From positions 248,001 through 312,000 of the forward strand of contig NZ_JAHGAW010000001.1 of NCBI RefSeq assembly GCF_018603885.1: a stretch of 64,000 nt of DNA. Reading direction: 5' to 3'. The DNA is from Sphingobium nicotianae. Its GTDB lineage: Bacteria; Pseudomonadota; Alphaproteobacteria; Sphingomonadales; Sphingomonadaceae. The position numbers were made by a program, and so were the translations under genes. This document shows, piece after piece, positions 35,425 through 44,192 of the stretch; position 1 is the first letter of the stretch; each line of letters opens with the position of its first letter. The notes beneath the pieces were generated by a model, which was not told the origin of the DNA, searched no databases, and worked only from the letters and a program-made list of their open reading frames with translations.

Positions 35425-35534
35425 CCCTCGGTCGCTAGAGCATTTTCAGGCGGGGTGGAACACCCGAGCGCGCGGAAATTGCGCGCGCCGATCAGGTCGA
35501 TCATTTCGCTCCCACCGAAAACCCCCTGACTTCT

Positions 35535-35616
35535 CGTCATCCCAGCGAAAGCTGGGATCTCGGGCGGCCAAGGCCCATCGTCCTCGCATGAGATCCCAGC
35601 TCTCGCGGGGATGACG
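35535..35616. repeat. REP/BIME-type palindromic element (82 bp)
   Basis: The element opens with CGTCATCCCAGCGAAAGCT and closes with CTCTCGCGGGGATGACG, so the two ends are imperfect inverted copies, each holding a smaller CCCAGC/GCTGGG stem. It lies between radA and cvpA. A closely related 79-bp element occurs inside glyS at 59127-59205, sharing the GTCATSCCAGCGAAAGCTGG-type start. Confidence 0.85.
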
Positions 35617-35651
35617 ATAGGAACGGCAACAGGTGGTCCTTGCCGATCCCG

Positions 35652-37022
35652 TCACTCCGCTCCTCGCCCGAGCATATGGTCGACCAGATCGGAGAGGCGC
35701 GCGAAACCGGAGACCGTCAGCCCCGTCGCCTGCTTGGCGCTCGCCGCGGGTAACAGCGCACGTTGGAAGCCGAGCTTGGCCGCCTCGCGCAGCCGCAGCG
35801 GCGCATGGGCGACCGGGCGCACCTCGCCGGACAGTGCGATTTCGCCCAGCATCACCGCATCCTGCGGCACCGGCCGCTCGGACAGGGCGGAGATGAGCGC
35901 GCCGGCGACGGCGAGATCGGCCGCCGGATCCTGCAGGCGATAGCCGCCCGCGACGTTGAGATAGACTTCGCACGCCGAGAAGCTGAGGCCGCAGCGCGCT
36001 TCCAGCACGGCGAGGATCATCGCGAGCCGCCCGCTGTCCCAGCCGACCACGGCGCGACGCGGCGTCGCCCCGCTGGCGAGGCGCACCGTCAGCGCCTGGA
36101 TCTCGACCAGCACCGGCCGCGTCCCCTCCAGAGCGGGAAATACCGCCGTGCCGGCCATGCCTTCATCCCGCTCGGTCAGGAACAGGGCGGAGGGATTGCC
36201 GACCTCGGTCAGCCCCTCCTCCGCCATCGCGAAGACGCCGATCTCGTCCGTGCCGCCGAAGCGGTTCTTGATGGCGCGCAGGATGCGGTAGAGATGGCTG
36301 CGCTCGCCCTCGAAGCTCAGCACCGTGTCGACCATATGTTCGAGCACGCGCGGCCCGGCGATCGAGCCGTCCTTGGTGACATGGCCGACCAGCATCAGCG
36401 CCGCGCCGCCCTTCTTGGCGAATTTGATGAGCTCCTGCGCCGAGGCGCGTACCTGGCTGACCGTGCCGGGCGCTCCCTCGATCATGTCGCTGTGCATCGT
36501 CTGGATCGAATCGATGATCAGCAGGTCCGGCCCCTGCCCTTGCAAGGTCGTCAGGATGTCGCGCACCGAAGTCGCGCTGGCCAGCTGCACCGGCGCATCG
36601 CCCAGGCCGAGCCGCCGCGCGCGCAGTCGCACCTGATCGGCCGCTTCCTCGCCGCTTACATAGACGACATTGCGTCCCTCACGCGCCAGGCGCGCCGCCG
36701 CCTGCAGCAGCAGGGTCGATTTGCCGATTCCCGGGTCACCGCCGATCAGCGTCGCCGATCCGACGACCAGCCCGCCGCCGAGCGCCCGGTCGAACTCCGC
36801 AAGACCCGTGCTCATGCGCGTCGGCAGCTCGACTTTGCTGTCGAGCCCGATCAGATCGATCGCGCGGCCGCCCGCCTGCAGGTCGTGCTTGGCAGAAAAG
36901 CTCGTCGGCGCCGCTTCCTCGGTCAGGCTGTTCCACTCGTCGCAATCATCGCATTGCCCCTGCCAGCGCGGCGCGAGTGACCCACAGGCCTGACAGACGA
37001 AACGGCGTTTGAGCTTGACCAT
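35652..37022 (-). CDS. radA: DNA repair protein RadA
   Basis: RecA-like helicase that promotes branch migration in recombination. The 456-residue protein opens with a C4 zinc finger (FVCQACGSLAPRWQGQCDDC), then the ATPase core with Walker A GDPGIGKSTLLLQ, the RadA-specific KNRFGGTDEIGVF, and a C-terminal Lon-like domain (DAVMLGEIALSGEVRPV). Usual length. The divergent neighbour is none: the next gene upstream, a host-attachment-family protein, is on the same strand 52 bases away. Confidence 0.96.
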   Translation of the reverse strand: MVKLKRRFVCQACGSLAPRWQGQCDDCDEWNSLTEEAAPTSFSAKHDLQAGGRAIDLIGLDSKVELPTRMSTGLAEFDRALGGGLVVGSATLIGGDPGIGKSTLLLQAAARLAREGRNVVYVSGEEAADQVRLRARRLGLGDAPVQLASATSVRDILTTLQGQGPDLLIIDSIQTMHSDMIEGAPGTVSQVRASAQELIKFAKKGGAALMLVGHVTKDGSIAGPRVLEHMVDTVLSFEGERSHLYRILRAIKNRFGGTDEIGVFAMAEEGLTEVGNPSALFLTERDEGMAGTAVFPALEGTRPVLVEIQALTVRLASGATPRRAVVGWDSGRLAMILAVLEARCGLSFSACEVYLNVAGGYRLQDPAADLAVAGALISALSERPVPQDAVMLGEIALSGEVRPVAHAPLRLREAAKLGFQRALLPAASAKQATGLTVSGFARLSDLVDHMLGRGAE

Positions 37023-37074
37023 TCCCTTTCATAGATAGAACGAACAGGGAACGCCATAGGAAAATGCGGTGATG

Positions 37075-37515
37075 TCAGCCGTGCATGATCGTCTGCTCGA
37101 TGTCCGTCACCGGATGCCCGGTCAAATCCTTGGCAATCTCGCCGATCAGCCGCTTCTCCAGCTCCTTGTGGTAATGTTTGCGCATCTCGCCCAGGGTTCG
37201 CGGCGGCGCGACGATCACGAGCTGCTCATAATCGCGCGCCAGGGCCCGCTTGTTGAGCAGCGCGGCGGCTTCCGCGGCAAGGCGATCCTCGTTCTGCTGA
37301 TGGAAGTCGGTGGTCTCGACAGCGCTGCCCGTCGTGCCGTCCGATGAATAGGCGCGCCCCGGCGCGTCGCTCGCCTGGTCATGGGCGGCCGGATTGACCT
37401 GTTCCAGCGCCTCTTCCACCACGAGCTGGGGATAGGTGGCGTCGCCGTCGTTGCGGAAGAGGAGCATCTTGCCGCCATCCACCACCATTACCAGCGCGTC
37501 ATGATCGATCTTCAT
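37075..37515 (-). CDS. host attachment family protein
   Basis: ATG 37515 (MKIDHDALVMVVDGG) follows AAGGAGGA; the protein has 146 residues. The pattern VMVVDGGKMLLFRN ... ARDYEQLVIVAPPRTLGEMR ... IAKDLTGHPVTDIEQTI is the bacterial 'host attachment protein' family. That name derives from an Agrobacterium gene; the fold resembles release-factor-like eRF1 domains, and the molecular role is not established here. A frame to 37635 overlaps the divergent EEP gene and is rejected. Confidence 0.85.
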   Translation of the reverse strand: MKIDHDALVMVVDGGKMLLFRNDGDATYPQLVVEEALEQVNPAAHDQASDAPGRAYSSDGTTGSAVETTDFHQQNEDRLAAEAAALLNKRALARDYEQLVIVAPPRTLGEMRKHYHKELEKRLIGEIAKDLTGHPVTDIEQTIMHG

Positions 37516-37627
37516 CGCGGTCCTCCTTGCGGTTTTCGTGAACATGGGAACGAATGGCGCCGCTGTCCAGTTGGGTTCGATGCGGTTGGGGCTTGCCTTG
37601 CATCTTTCCGCGACGGATGGAGACCCG

Positions 37628-38332
37628 ATGATCAAGGTGGCATCCTACAATATCCGCAAGGCGATCGGCACTGATCGACGGCGCAATCCCGAGCGGATCA
37701 TCGATGTACTGAACGAGTTGGATGCCGATATCGTCGCCCTGCAGGAAGCGGACCGGCGCTTCGGCATCCGCCACGCCGTCCTGCCGGACTGGCTGCTCCA
37801 GACGCATTCCAGCTACCGCGCCGTGGCGCTTCCAAACCGGCTCGAGAGCATGGGCTGGCATGGCAATGCCCTGCTCGTGCGGCGCGACCAGGGCGCGAAC
37901 GGAGAGGTGGTGCATCTTCCCTGTCTTGAACCGCGGGGCGCCGTCTCCACGGCGCTGGACGTCAAGGGCGTGCGCTTGCGCGTACTGGGCATGCACCTCG
38001 ATCTCTCCGGCCTCTGGCGGCGGCGACAGGCTGCGGCGGTGCTGCACCAGATCGACCTCTGGCAGGGGCATGACCCGGCCGGCGCCACGATCCTGATGGG
38101 CGATCTCAACGAATGGAGCGCCGGCCGCGGTTGCCTCGCCGATTTCGCTCGCCATTATGCCATTGCCCCCTGCGGCCGCAGCTATCATGCGCGACGGCCG
38201 GTCGCCGCGCTCGACAGGATCATGTGGCGTGGCGCGCTCGCTCTGCGGGACTGCGGTGTGCACATGACGCCGCTGTCCCGCCACGCGTCGGATCATCTGC
38301 CGATCTGGGCGCGGTTTGACGTCGCGAGCTGA
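37628..38332 (+). CDS. endonuclease/exonuclease/phosphatase (EEP) family hydrolase
   Basis: A 234-residue metal-dependent phosphodiesterase-fold enzyme. Catalytic motifs: VASYNIRKA (metal Asn), LQEADRRFG (metal Glu), LGMHLDLSG, MGDLNEWSAG (Asp/Asn) and SDHLPIWARF (catalytic His). No signal peptide, so cytoplasmic. Substrates in this family range from DNA to phosphoinositides and sphingomyelin; I cannot choose between them. ATG 37628 has GGAG upstream. It precedes the patatin gene by 18 bases and may share its transcript, hinting at lipid substrates (inference). Confidence 0.9.
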   Translation: MIKVASYNIRKAIGTDRRRNPERIIDVLNELDADIVALQEADRRFGIRHAVLPDWLLQTHSSYRAVALPNRLESMGWHGNALLVRRDQGANGEVVHLPCLEPRGAVSTALDVKGVRLRVLGMHLDLSGLWRRRQAAAVLHQIDLWQGHDPAGATILMGDLNEWSAGRGCLADFARHYAIAPCGRSYHARRPVAALDRIMWRGALALRDCGVHMTPLSRHASDHLPIWARFDVAS

Positions 38333-38350
38333 GCGCGTCATCTAGGCAGG

Positions 38351-40732
38351 ATGAGGGAGAAGGAACTGAGGCTGGCGCTGGTCTGCTATGGCGGCGTGAG
38401 CCTCGCCGTCTACATGCATGGCGTCACGAAGGAAGTCTGGCGCCTCGCGCGCGCCAGCTGCGATTTCTGCGCTCATGACCAGACGACCGACGATCAGGGC
38501 AACAGCATCTACCGCGACATTCTCGAGGCATGCCGGGACGAGGCGGCGCTCAAGGTCCGTGTCCTGCCGGACATCATCGCGGGCGCCAGCGCGGGCGGCA
38601 TCAACGGTATCTTCCTGGCCCAGGCGATCGAGACCGGCCAATCGCTCGATCCGCTGACCGCGCTGTGGCTGAGCCGCGCCGATGCGGACATCCTGCTCGA
38701 TCCCGATGCCCGTCCCCTCTCCCGCTTCACCAAATTCTGGGCGGCACCGATCCTCTGGCTGCTCCTGCGCAGGCGCGGCGATACGGTGAACGAGACCGTC
38801 GCGCCGGAAACGCGCGAGGAAGTGCGCCGCAAGCTCTCCAATTTCGTGCGCGCCCGCTGGTTCGCCCCGCCCTTCGGTGGCAAGGGCTTCACGCGGCTGC
38901 TCCTCGACGCGTTCGAGGCCATGGCGGCCGGCGCGGCGGGGAGGCCGCTCTTGCCCGAGGGGCAGCCGCTGGACCTCTTCGTCACGGCGACCGACTTTAC
39001 GGGACATGAGGAGACGCTGCGGCTCAACAGCCCGCCGCGGGTCACCGAGACCGAACACCGTCTGACCCTGAGCTTCTTCGCGCGCGGCGCCCGGCCGCGG
39101 CGGTTCGCCGACCCGAGCGAACTGGTCTTCGCGGCGCGGGCGACGGCCAGCTTTCCCGGTGCCTTCCCGCCCTTCACCGTGCGTGAGCTTGATGCCGTCC
39201 TGCTCGAGCGGGACCGGACATGGCCCGGGCGTGAGGATTTCCTGTCGCGCAGCCTGCCTCAGCACGCCGTCAAGGGTACGATCGAGGATGCTGTCCTCAT
39301 CGACGGCTCTGTTCTCGCCAACGCCCCCTTCGCGCAGGCGATCGAGGCGCTCAAGGATCGCCCGGCCCGACGGGCGGTCGACCGGCGTTTCGTCTATGTC
39401 GAGCCCACGCCGACCGCTGCCGGCTTCCGGCTGACCTCGCCTGCCCGGCGCACGGCCAGCGGAGAACGGCCCCTCCCCGGCTTCTTCCGCACGATCTTCG
39501 GAGCGATCAGCGACATTCCGCGCGAACAGCCGATCCGCGACAATCTGGAGGCTATCGCCGACCGTTCGACCCGCATCCGCCGCATGCAACATATTATCGA
39601 GGCGTTGCGGCCGGACATCGATCGCACGGTCGATCACACCCTCGGTCGCACGATGTTCCTTTCCAGACCAACCGCCGCACGCCTGAAGGCCTGGCGCGCG
39701 CGGCTCCAGCAGAAGGCCGCCCGCGCCGCCGGCTTCGCCTATCCAGCCTATGGCTATCTCAAATATTCCGGCATCGTGGACGAGCTTGCCGACCTGCTGT
39801 TCGTGCTTGGTGGCGAGCGCCCGGCGCTCGATCGCGAGAGCCTGCGCCGCACCCTTCGCGACGCGCTGCATGGGGCGGGGATCGATACGGTCGGCCAGGG
39901 CACGTCCGATGGCGCGAGCGAAGCGCTGATCACCTTCCTGCGCAATCATGACGTCGCCTTCCGCGTCCGTCGCCTGCGCTTCCTCGCCCGGCGCCTGTCT
40001 GCCGAGAGCGAGATCGACGATACGTTCGATCCGGTGGGGCGCGCGACGATGCTGGAAATGCTCTACGAGGCGATCGCGCTCTATTCGGAACGACAGCTGT
40101 CCGGCTGGTTTCCTGCGGCCGTGCGGGAGCGGATCGGCCAGACATCGGGCGACCTTATCGCGGGCATTGCCGTCATCGCCGAGGCGCGCGACTTGCAGGC
40201 GCTGGACGATCTCGTCGACCTGCGCTTCGCCAACGCCGCGCTTCATCTCGCTTCCGACGATCGCCGCACCTTGCTCAAGGCCTATCTCGGTTACCCCTTC
40301 TACGACATCGCCACCTTGCCGCTGCTGCAGGGCGAAGGACTCGACGAATATGATCCGATCAAGGTCGACCGCATCTCGCCGGAGGATGCGACCGCGATCC
40401 GCACCGGCGGCGCGGCGGCCACGCTGCGCGGCATTGAGTTCAACAGTTTCGGCGCCTTCTTCAGCCGCACTTATCGCGAGAATGACTATCTCTGGGGACG
40501 CCTTCACGGCGCCGACCGGCTGATCGACATCCTGCTCTCGACGATGCCGGGCGGCCCGGTCACGGAGCCATCCCGCGCAGCCGATTGGAAGCGCCGCGCC
40601 TTTCACGCGATCCTGGACGAGGAAGAGCCAAATCTCCCGCGCATGGCATTCCAGATCGCCCGCATCCGTCAGGAAATCGACGCTACGATCCCGGCCTCAC
40701 CCCCGGACGCATCGCGGACTTCACTAGAGTGA
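38351..40732 (+). CDS. patatin-related phospholipase-like protein, 793 aa
   Basis: The N-terminus LRLALVCYGGVSLAVYMHGV is the oxyanion-hole strand of patatins. The nucleophile elbow is GASAG with Ser at residue 80 (IIAGASAGGINGIF), and the Asp of the dyad is in VLIDGSVLANAPF near residue 316. It matches the long patatin-related group found in several bacteria, with a C-terminal ~400-residue extension of unknown fold. Probably a lipid acyl hydrolase. Convergent with the CFA-type gene, sharing 50 bases of overlap. Confidence 0.9.
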   Translation: MREKELRLALVCYGGVSLAVYMHGVTKEVWRLARASCDFCAHDQTTDDQGNSIYRDILEACRDEAALKVRVLPDIIAGASAGGINGIFLAQAIETGQSLDPLTALWLSRADADILLDPDARPLSRFTKFWAAPILWLLLRRRGDTVNETVAPETREEVRRKLSNFVRARWFAPPFGGKGFTRLLLDAFEAMAAGAAGRPLLPEGQPLDLFVTATDFTGHEETLRLNSPPRVTETEHRLTLSFFARGARPRRFADPSELVFAARATASFPGAFPPFTVRELDAVLLERDRTWPGREDFLSRSLPQHAVKGTIEDAVLIDGSVLANAPFAQAIEALKDRPARRAVDRRFVYVEPTPTAAGFRLTSPARRTASGERPLPGFFRTIFGAISDIPREQPIRDNLEAIADRSTRIRRMQHIIEALRPDIDRTVDHTLGRTMFLSRPTAARLKAWRARLQQKAARAAGFAYPAYGYLKYSGIVDELADLLFVLGGERPALDRESLRRTLRDALHGAGIDTVGQGTSDGASEALITFLRNHDVAFRVRRLRFLARRLSAESEIDDTFDPVGRATMLEMLYEAIALYSERQLSGWFPAAVRERIGQTSGDLIAGIAVIAEARDLQALDDLVDLRFANAALHLASDDRRTLLKAYLGYPFYDIATLPLLQGEGLDEYDPIKVDRISPEDATAIRTGGAAATLRGIEFNSFGAFFSRTYRENDYLWGRLHGADRLIDILLSTMPGGPVTEPSRAADWKRRAFHAILDEEEPNLPRMAFQIARIRQEIDATIPASPPDASRTSLE

Positions 40733-41981
40733 CCTGGCTGACGTCGCAGCTGCGGCCGCTGAAACCACCTTCGCAATACATGAGATAATAGCGCCACAGA
40801 TCGACGAAGCGCGCGTCGAACCGGGCCGGCAGCAGCCCGGCATCGACGACCGCGTCGAACCGTTCGCGCCACTTTCGCAACGTCCAGGCATAGTCGAGGC
40901 CGAAGCGCGTCTGGTCCCGCCATTCGAGGCCGGCCGTCTCGGCGATTTCGCGGAAGCGGCGCTCGGAAAGCAGGCATCCACCGGGAAAGACATAGCGCTG
41001 GATGAAGTCCGCGCGCGCCGCATAGGCCGGGAAGATCGCATCATCGATGCTGATGAACTGGATCGCGGCGCGTCCGCCTGGCTTCAGAAGGCGGGCAATC
41101 GCATCGATGTAAGCAGGCCAATAGGACTGCCCCACGGCCTCGACCATCTCGACGCTGGCGATGGCGTCAAACTGCCCCTGCGCATCACGATAGTCCTGCA
41201 GCCGCACCTCGACGTTCGCGGCGCCCGCCGGCATCGCCAGACGGCCGAGGACATAATCTTGCTGTTCTCTCGACAGGGTCAGGCCGACATAGTCGATCTC
41301 CGCACGCTCCAGCGCCCGCTCGGCGAGGCTGCCCCACCCACAGCCAATCTCCAGCAGCCGGCCGCCCTCCCTGATGTCGAGCCGGTCGAGCAGCGCGTCG
41401 ATCTTGCGGAGTTGCGCATCCTCCATCGGCTCATTGGGGTGGATCGGCCGCGCGCTGGAATAAGTGAGGCTTTGGTCGAGCCACAGCGCGTAAAAGTCAT
41501 TGCCGAGGTCATAATGGTCCGCGATGTTCCGCCGTGCGCCGCTGCGGCTGTTGCGCCTTCTCGCCAGCTTGAGCCTGCCGATCAGCCGTGGCAGCCCGGT
41601 CGAGCGCGCCGCGTTGCCGAGCGAGCGCGCATTGGCGCCGAACAGGGCGAAGAGCGCGACCGGATCAGGACTGGACCAGTCGCCATCCGCCCAGGCGCGG
41701 AACCAGCCCGTCGAACCCGCCGTCGCAAGGCGGGCCAGCGCGCGCCAACTGGTCAGATGCACAATTGCGGAAAAGCCCGGCATGCGCCCGCCGAGCACGC
41801 GGACGGACCCGTCCGGCAAATGCAGCTCCAGCGTCCCGGTGATCAGGCCAGTATCGACTCGATCGATCAGGGGAAGGAAGAGCCGCGTCGGCATGTAGCG
41901 CCACAAACCACGACCTGCCCGCGCTTTCGCACGCGCCAGGAAGGCGCGCTGGCGCCCCGCTCGCGGATTGTGGACCGTCAT
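40683..41981 (-). CDS. cyclopropane-fatty-acyl-phospholipid synthase family methyltransferase
   Basis: The 432-residue protein has an N-terminal lipid-binding region and a C-terminal SAM methyltransferase: HYDLGNDFYALWLDQSLTYS, motif I LEIGCGWGSLAERA, YVGLTLSREQQDY, and IFPGG-type YVFPGGCLLSERR. Enzymes of this family add a methylene or methyl to unsaturated acyl chains in membrane lipids. ATG 41981 (MTVHNPRAGRQ) is chosen; 42008 is an alternative. The 3' end overlaps the convergent patatin gene by 50 bases. Confidence 0.9.
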   Translation of the reverse strand: MTVHNPRAGRQRAFLARAKARAGRGLWRYMPTRLFLPLIDRVDTGLITGTLELHLPDGSVRVLGGRMPGFSAIVHLTSWRALARLATAGSTGWFRAWADGDWSSPDPVALFALFGANARSLGNAARSTGLPRLIGRLKLARRRNSRSGARRNIADHYDLGNDFYALWLDQSLTYSSARPIHPNEPMEDAQLRKIDALLDRLDIREGGRLLEIGCGWGSLAERALERAEIDYVGLTLSREQQDYVLGRLAMPAGAANVEVRLQDYRDAQGQFDAIASVEMVEAVGQSYWPAYIDAIARLLKPGGRAAIQFISIDDAIFPAYAARADFIQRYVFPGGCLLSERRFREIAETAGLEWRDQTRFGLDYAWTLRKWRERFDAVVDAGLLPARFDARFVDLWRYYLMYCEGGFSGRSCDVSQVTLVKSAMRPGVRPGS

Positions 41982-42034
41982 GCCGCCATCATGGGGTCTG
42001 GGCGCCATAAAGACAATGTCGAAGGCTCGGGGCC

Positions 42035-43012
42035 TTATCGGCCGGGCGAACAAGCAGGGCCGGCGAGCGGCAGCCACACGCGCCGCACAAGGAGGCCGCC
42101 GCGGTCGGGCTCGCCGAAGCGCGCATCGCTGAACAGGATGGTCGCGCTGCAGCGTTTTTTCTCGACGATGCGCGCCATCGGCATCACGGACCAGCGCATG
42201 AACGAGCGGATTTCCGGTGTTGCGGTCATGGCGCGGCGGACGAGCGGATCGGCCATGTTGTCGGGCACCCCCGGCCCGATGCCCGATATCTCGCGCAGGC
42301 TGCGAAGCGGATCATAGCGCGCGCGTCCGATCCGGCCGTCCTGACGCCAGATCAGGCTGCGCCGCCAGAACAGCACGGGCTCCTCGTTCGCGAACAGAAT
42401 CTCGGGCGGATGCGGCACTCTTGCCAGCAGGGCGCTTCGGCTCGCGAGGGAGATCACCCCGTTGAGGCCGACATAGGCACAGATCGCCACGAGCCCGACG
42501 ATCGCCGGACGGCGCCAAGCCCCGCCGGCCCGCTCCCGGCGCCGCGAGAGCCAAATGGCGAACGGCAGTACGGTCCAGATCACCGCATCGATGATGAACA
42601 AGGTCTCGGTGTGGAACCAGAGCGTGCTGAACGGCGACAGGAGCTGGACCGCATACGTCGTCTGCAGATCGAGCAAGGGATGCGTCAATGCGCCTAGCCA
42701 GGACAAGGCCAGCAGCCACCGAAAGCGCATGGCAAACCCGCTCTTGAACCTCTGGCCACGGGAAATCTGCCAGCGATCGAGCAGCCAGAGCAGCCCGGCC
42801 AGCAGAGGAGGCATGACGATGGCCCCGCCGATCAGCCCATGCGTGAAGCCGCGATGCATCGCGAGCGGGGGCCAGGGCATCCATCCGAGAAACACATCAA
42901 TGTCCGGCATGTTCGCGCCGAGCACCAGCGCGGCGAGGCCCTTGCGGGTCTTGCACTTGAGCCCCGTCTGGCCGAGCGCCCATCCGACCAGGCTGTGCGT
43001 GAAATTATCCAT
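42035..43012 (-). CDS. membrane-bound metal-dependent hydrolase (YdjM/DUF457 family)
   Basis: The 325-residue protein begins DNFTHSLVGWALGQTGL and contains the metal-ligand motifs of this family: LGANMPDIDVFLG, HRGFTHGLIGG and GALTHPLLDLQTT, between about five hydrophobic segments. The family is predicted to hydrolyse a phosphoester or lipid-linked substrate in the inner membrane. The C-terminal ~110 residues form a soluble extension. It lies 53 bases upstream of the CFA-type gene on the same strand. Confidence 0.9.
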   Translation of the reverse strand: MDNFTHSLVGWALGQTGLKCKTRKGLAALVLGANMPDIDVFLGWMPWPPLAMHRGFTHGLIGGAIVMPPLLAGLLWLLDRWQISRGQRFKSGFAMRFRWLLALSWLGALTHPLLDLQTTYAVQLLSPFSTLWFHTETLFIIDAVIWTVLPFAIWLSRRRERAGGAWRRPAIVGLVAICAYVGLNGVISLASRSALLARVPHPPEILFANEEPVLFWRRSLIWRQDGRIGRARYDPLRSLREISGIGPGVPDNMADPLVRRAMTATPEIRSFMRWSVMPMARIVEKKRCSATILFSDARFGEPDRGGLLVRRVWLPLAGPACSPGR

Positions 43013-43106
43013 GCAGCGACCGTCTCGCGACGATGCCGGTCATGGCCTCATCATCTGAATCGATCAGGACGAAACACACATCCGGTTTCACCTGGATGGC
43101 GCTGTC

Positions 43107-44192
43107 TTAAAGCTCAGGCCCGCTGCCCGCGCTTCCGGCATCAGCCGCGTCGGTTTCCTCGCGCGCGCTGACCGTCCAGGTCTGGCCCTGGCCCACCAGC
43201 TTTTGCAAATCCGGCATCTTGCCCTTGGCGAGTTGCGCGTTTTGCGCGACCACCGCTTGCTCGAAGCTTGCGATAGGGTCGTCATACACCACACCCAACG
43301 CCATCGGGAAGGCGCCGAACGGCATCTCGACGAGCATGTGCGCGACCGAGCGATTGGTGACGTCATGGACGATCACGCCCGCGCCCGCCCAGTCACCGTC
43401 GACCACGTCCACGACCTTGAGCGCCAGCGCCTCGCGATCGAGCGCGATGCCCTTGCTGCCCTTGGAGAAGAGCATCGGCCTGCCGTTTTCGAGCCAGAGC
43501 TGGCCATCGTCCGCATTCTTCTTCTCGGTGAAGTCGGCGAACACATCCTTGTTGTAGACGATGCAGTTCTGGAAAATCTCGACGAAGGCCGCGCCCTTGT
43601 GATTGTATGCGGCGGTCAGCACGTCGGGCAGCTGCCGCGCGACGTCATAGGCCCGCGCGATAAAGCGCGCGCCGGATCCGAGCGCGAAGGCGGCCGGCTT
43701 GGCGGGATGGTCGATCGATCCCGCCGGCGTGGAGGGCGATCGCGTCCCCTCGCGGCTGGTCGGCGAATATTGCCCCTTGGTCAGACCGTAAATCTCGTTG
43801 TTGAACAGCAGGATCTGGCAGTCGAGATTGCGGCGCAGGATGTGCATCGTGTGATTGCCGCCGATCGACAGGCCATCGCCGTCGCCGGTGACGATCCACA
43901 CGTCGAGCTCGGGATTGGCGAGCTTCACGCCCGTCGCCACCGCCGGCGCACGGCCATGGATGGTGTGGAAGCCGTAGCTTTCGACATAATAGGGAAAGCG
44001 CGACGAGCAGCCGATGCCCGAGACGAACACCGTGTTCTTCGGGTCCGCGCCGAGCTGCGGCAGGGTGCGCTGCACCGCCTTCAGGATGGCGTAGTCGCCA
44101 CAGCCGGGGCACCAGCGCACTTCCTGATCGGTCTCCCAGTCCTTGAGGACGGTCTCGACGCGCGGCTTGGTCAGGGTGGTCATGTCGTTCAT
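43107..44192 (-). CDS. korB: 2-oxoglutarate:ferredoxin oxidoreductase subunit beta
   Basis: The thiamine-diphosphate-binding subunit, 361 residues. VRWCPGCGDYAIL opens the fold, GDGDGLSIGGNHTMH with NNEIYGLTKGQYSPTS forms the ThDP motif (GDG ... NN). With KorA it oxidatively decarboxylates 2-oxoglutarate (or another 2-oxoacid) to an acyl-CoA with electrons to ferredoxin. Overlaps the korA stop by four bases. Assignment to 2-oxoglutarate rather than pyruvate is by overall similarity to the two-subunit Kor type. Confidence 0.93.
   Translation of the reverse strand: MNDMTTLTKPRVETVLKDWETDQEVRWCPGCGDYAILKAVQRTLPQLGADPKNTVFVSGIGCSSRFPYYVESYGFHTIHGRAPAVATGVKLANPELDVWIVTGDGDGLSIGGNHTMHILRRNLDCQILLFNNEIYGLTKGQYSPTSREGTRSPSTPAGSIDHPAKPAAFALGSGARFIARAYDVARQLPDVLTAAYNHKGAAFVEIFQNCIVYNKDVFADFTEKKNADDGQLWLENGRPMLFSKGSKGIALDREALALKVVDVVDGDWAGAGVIVHDVTNRSVAHMLVEMPFGAFPMALGVVYDDPIASFEQAVVAQNAQLAKGKMPDLQKLVGQGQTWTVSAREETDAADAGSAGSGPEL

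Noticed and set aside
38342..40606. 754-residue minus-strand open frame opposite the patatin gene
   Set aside because: Arg/Glu/Gly-rich shadow sequence without recognisable domains; the patatin frame has catalytic motifs.
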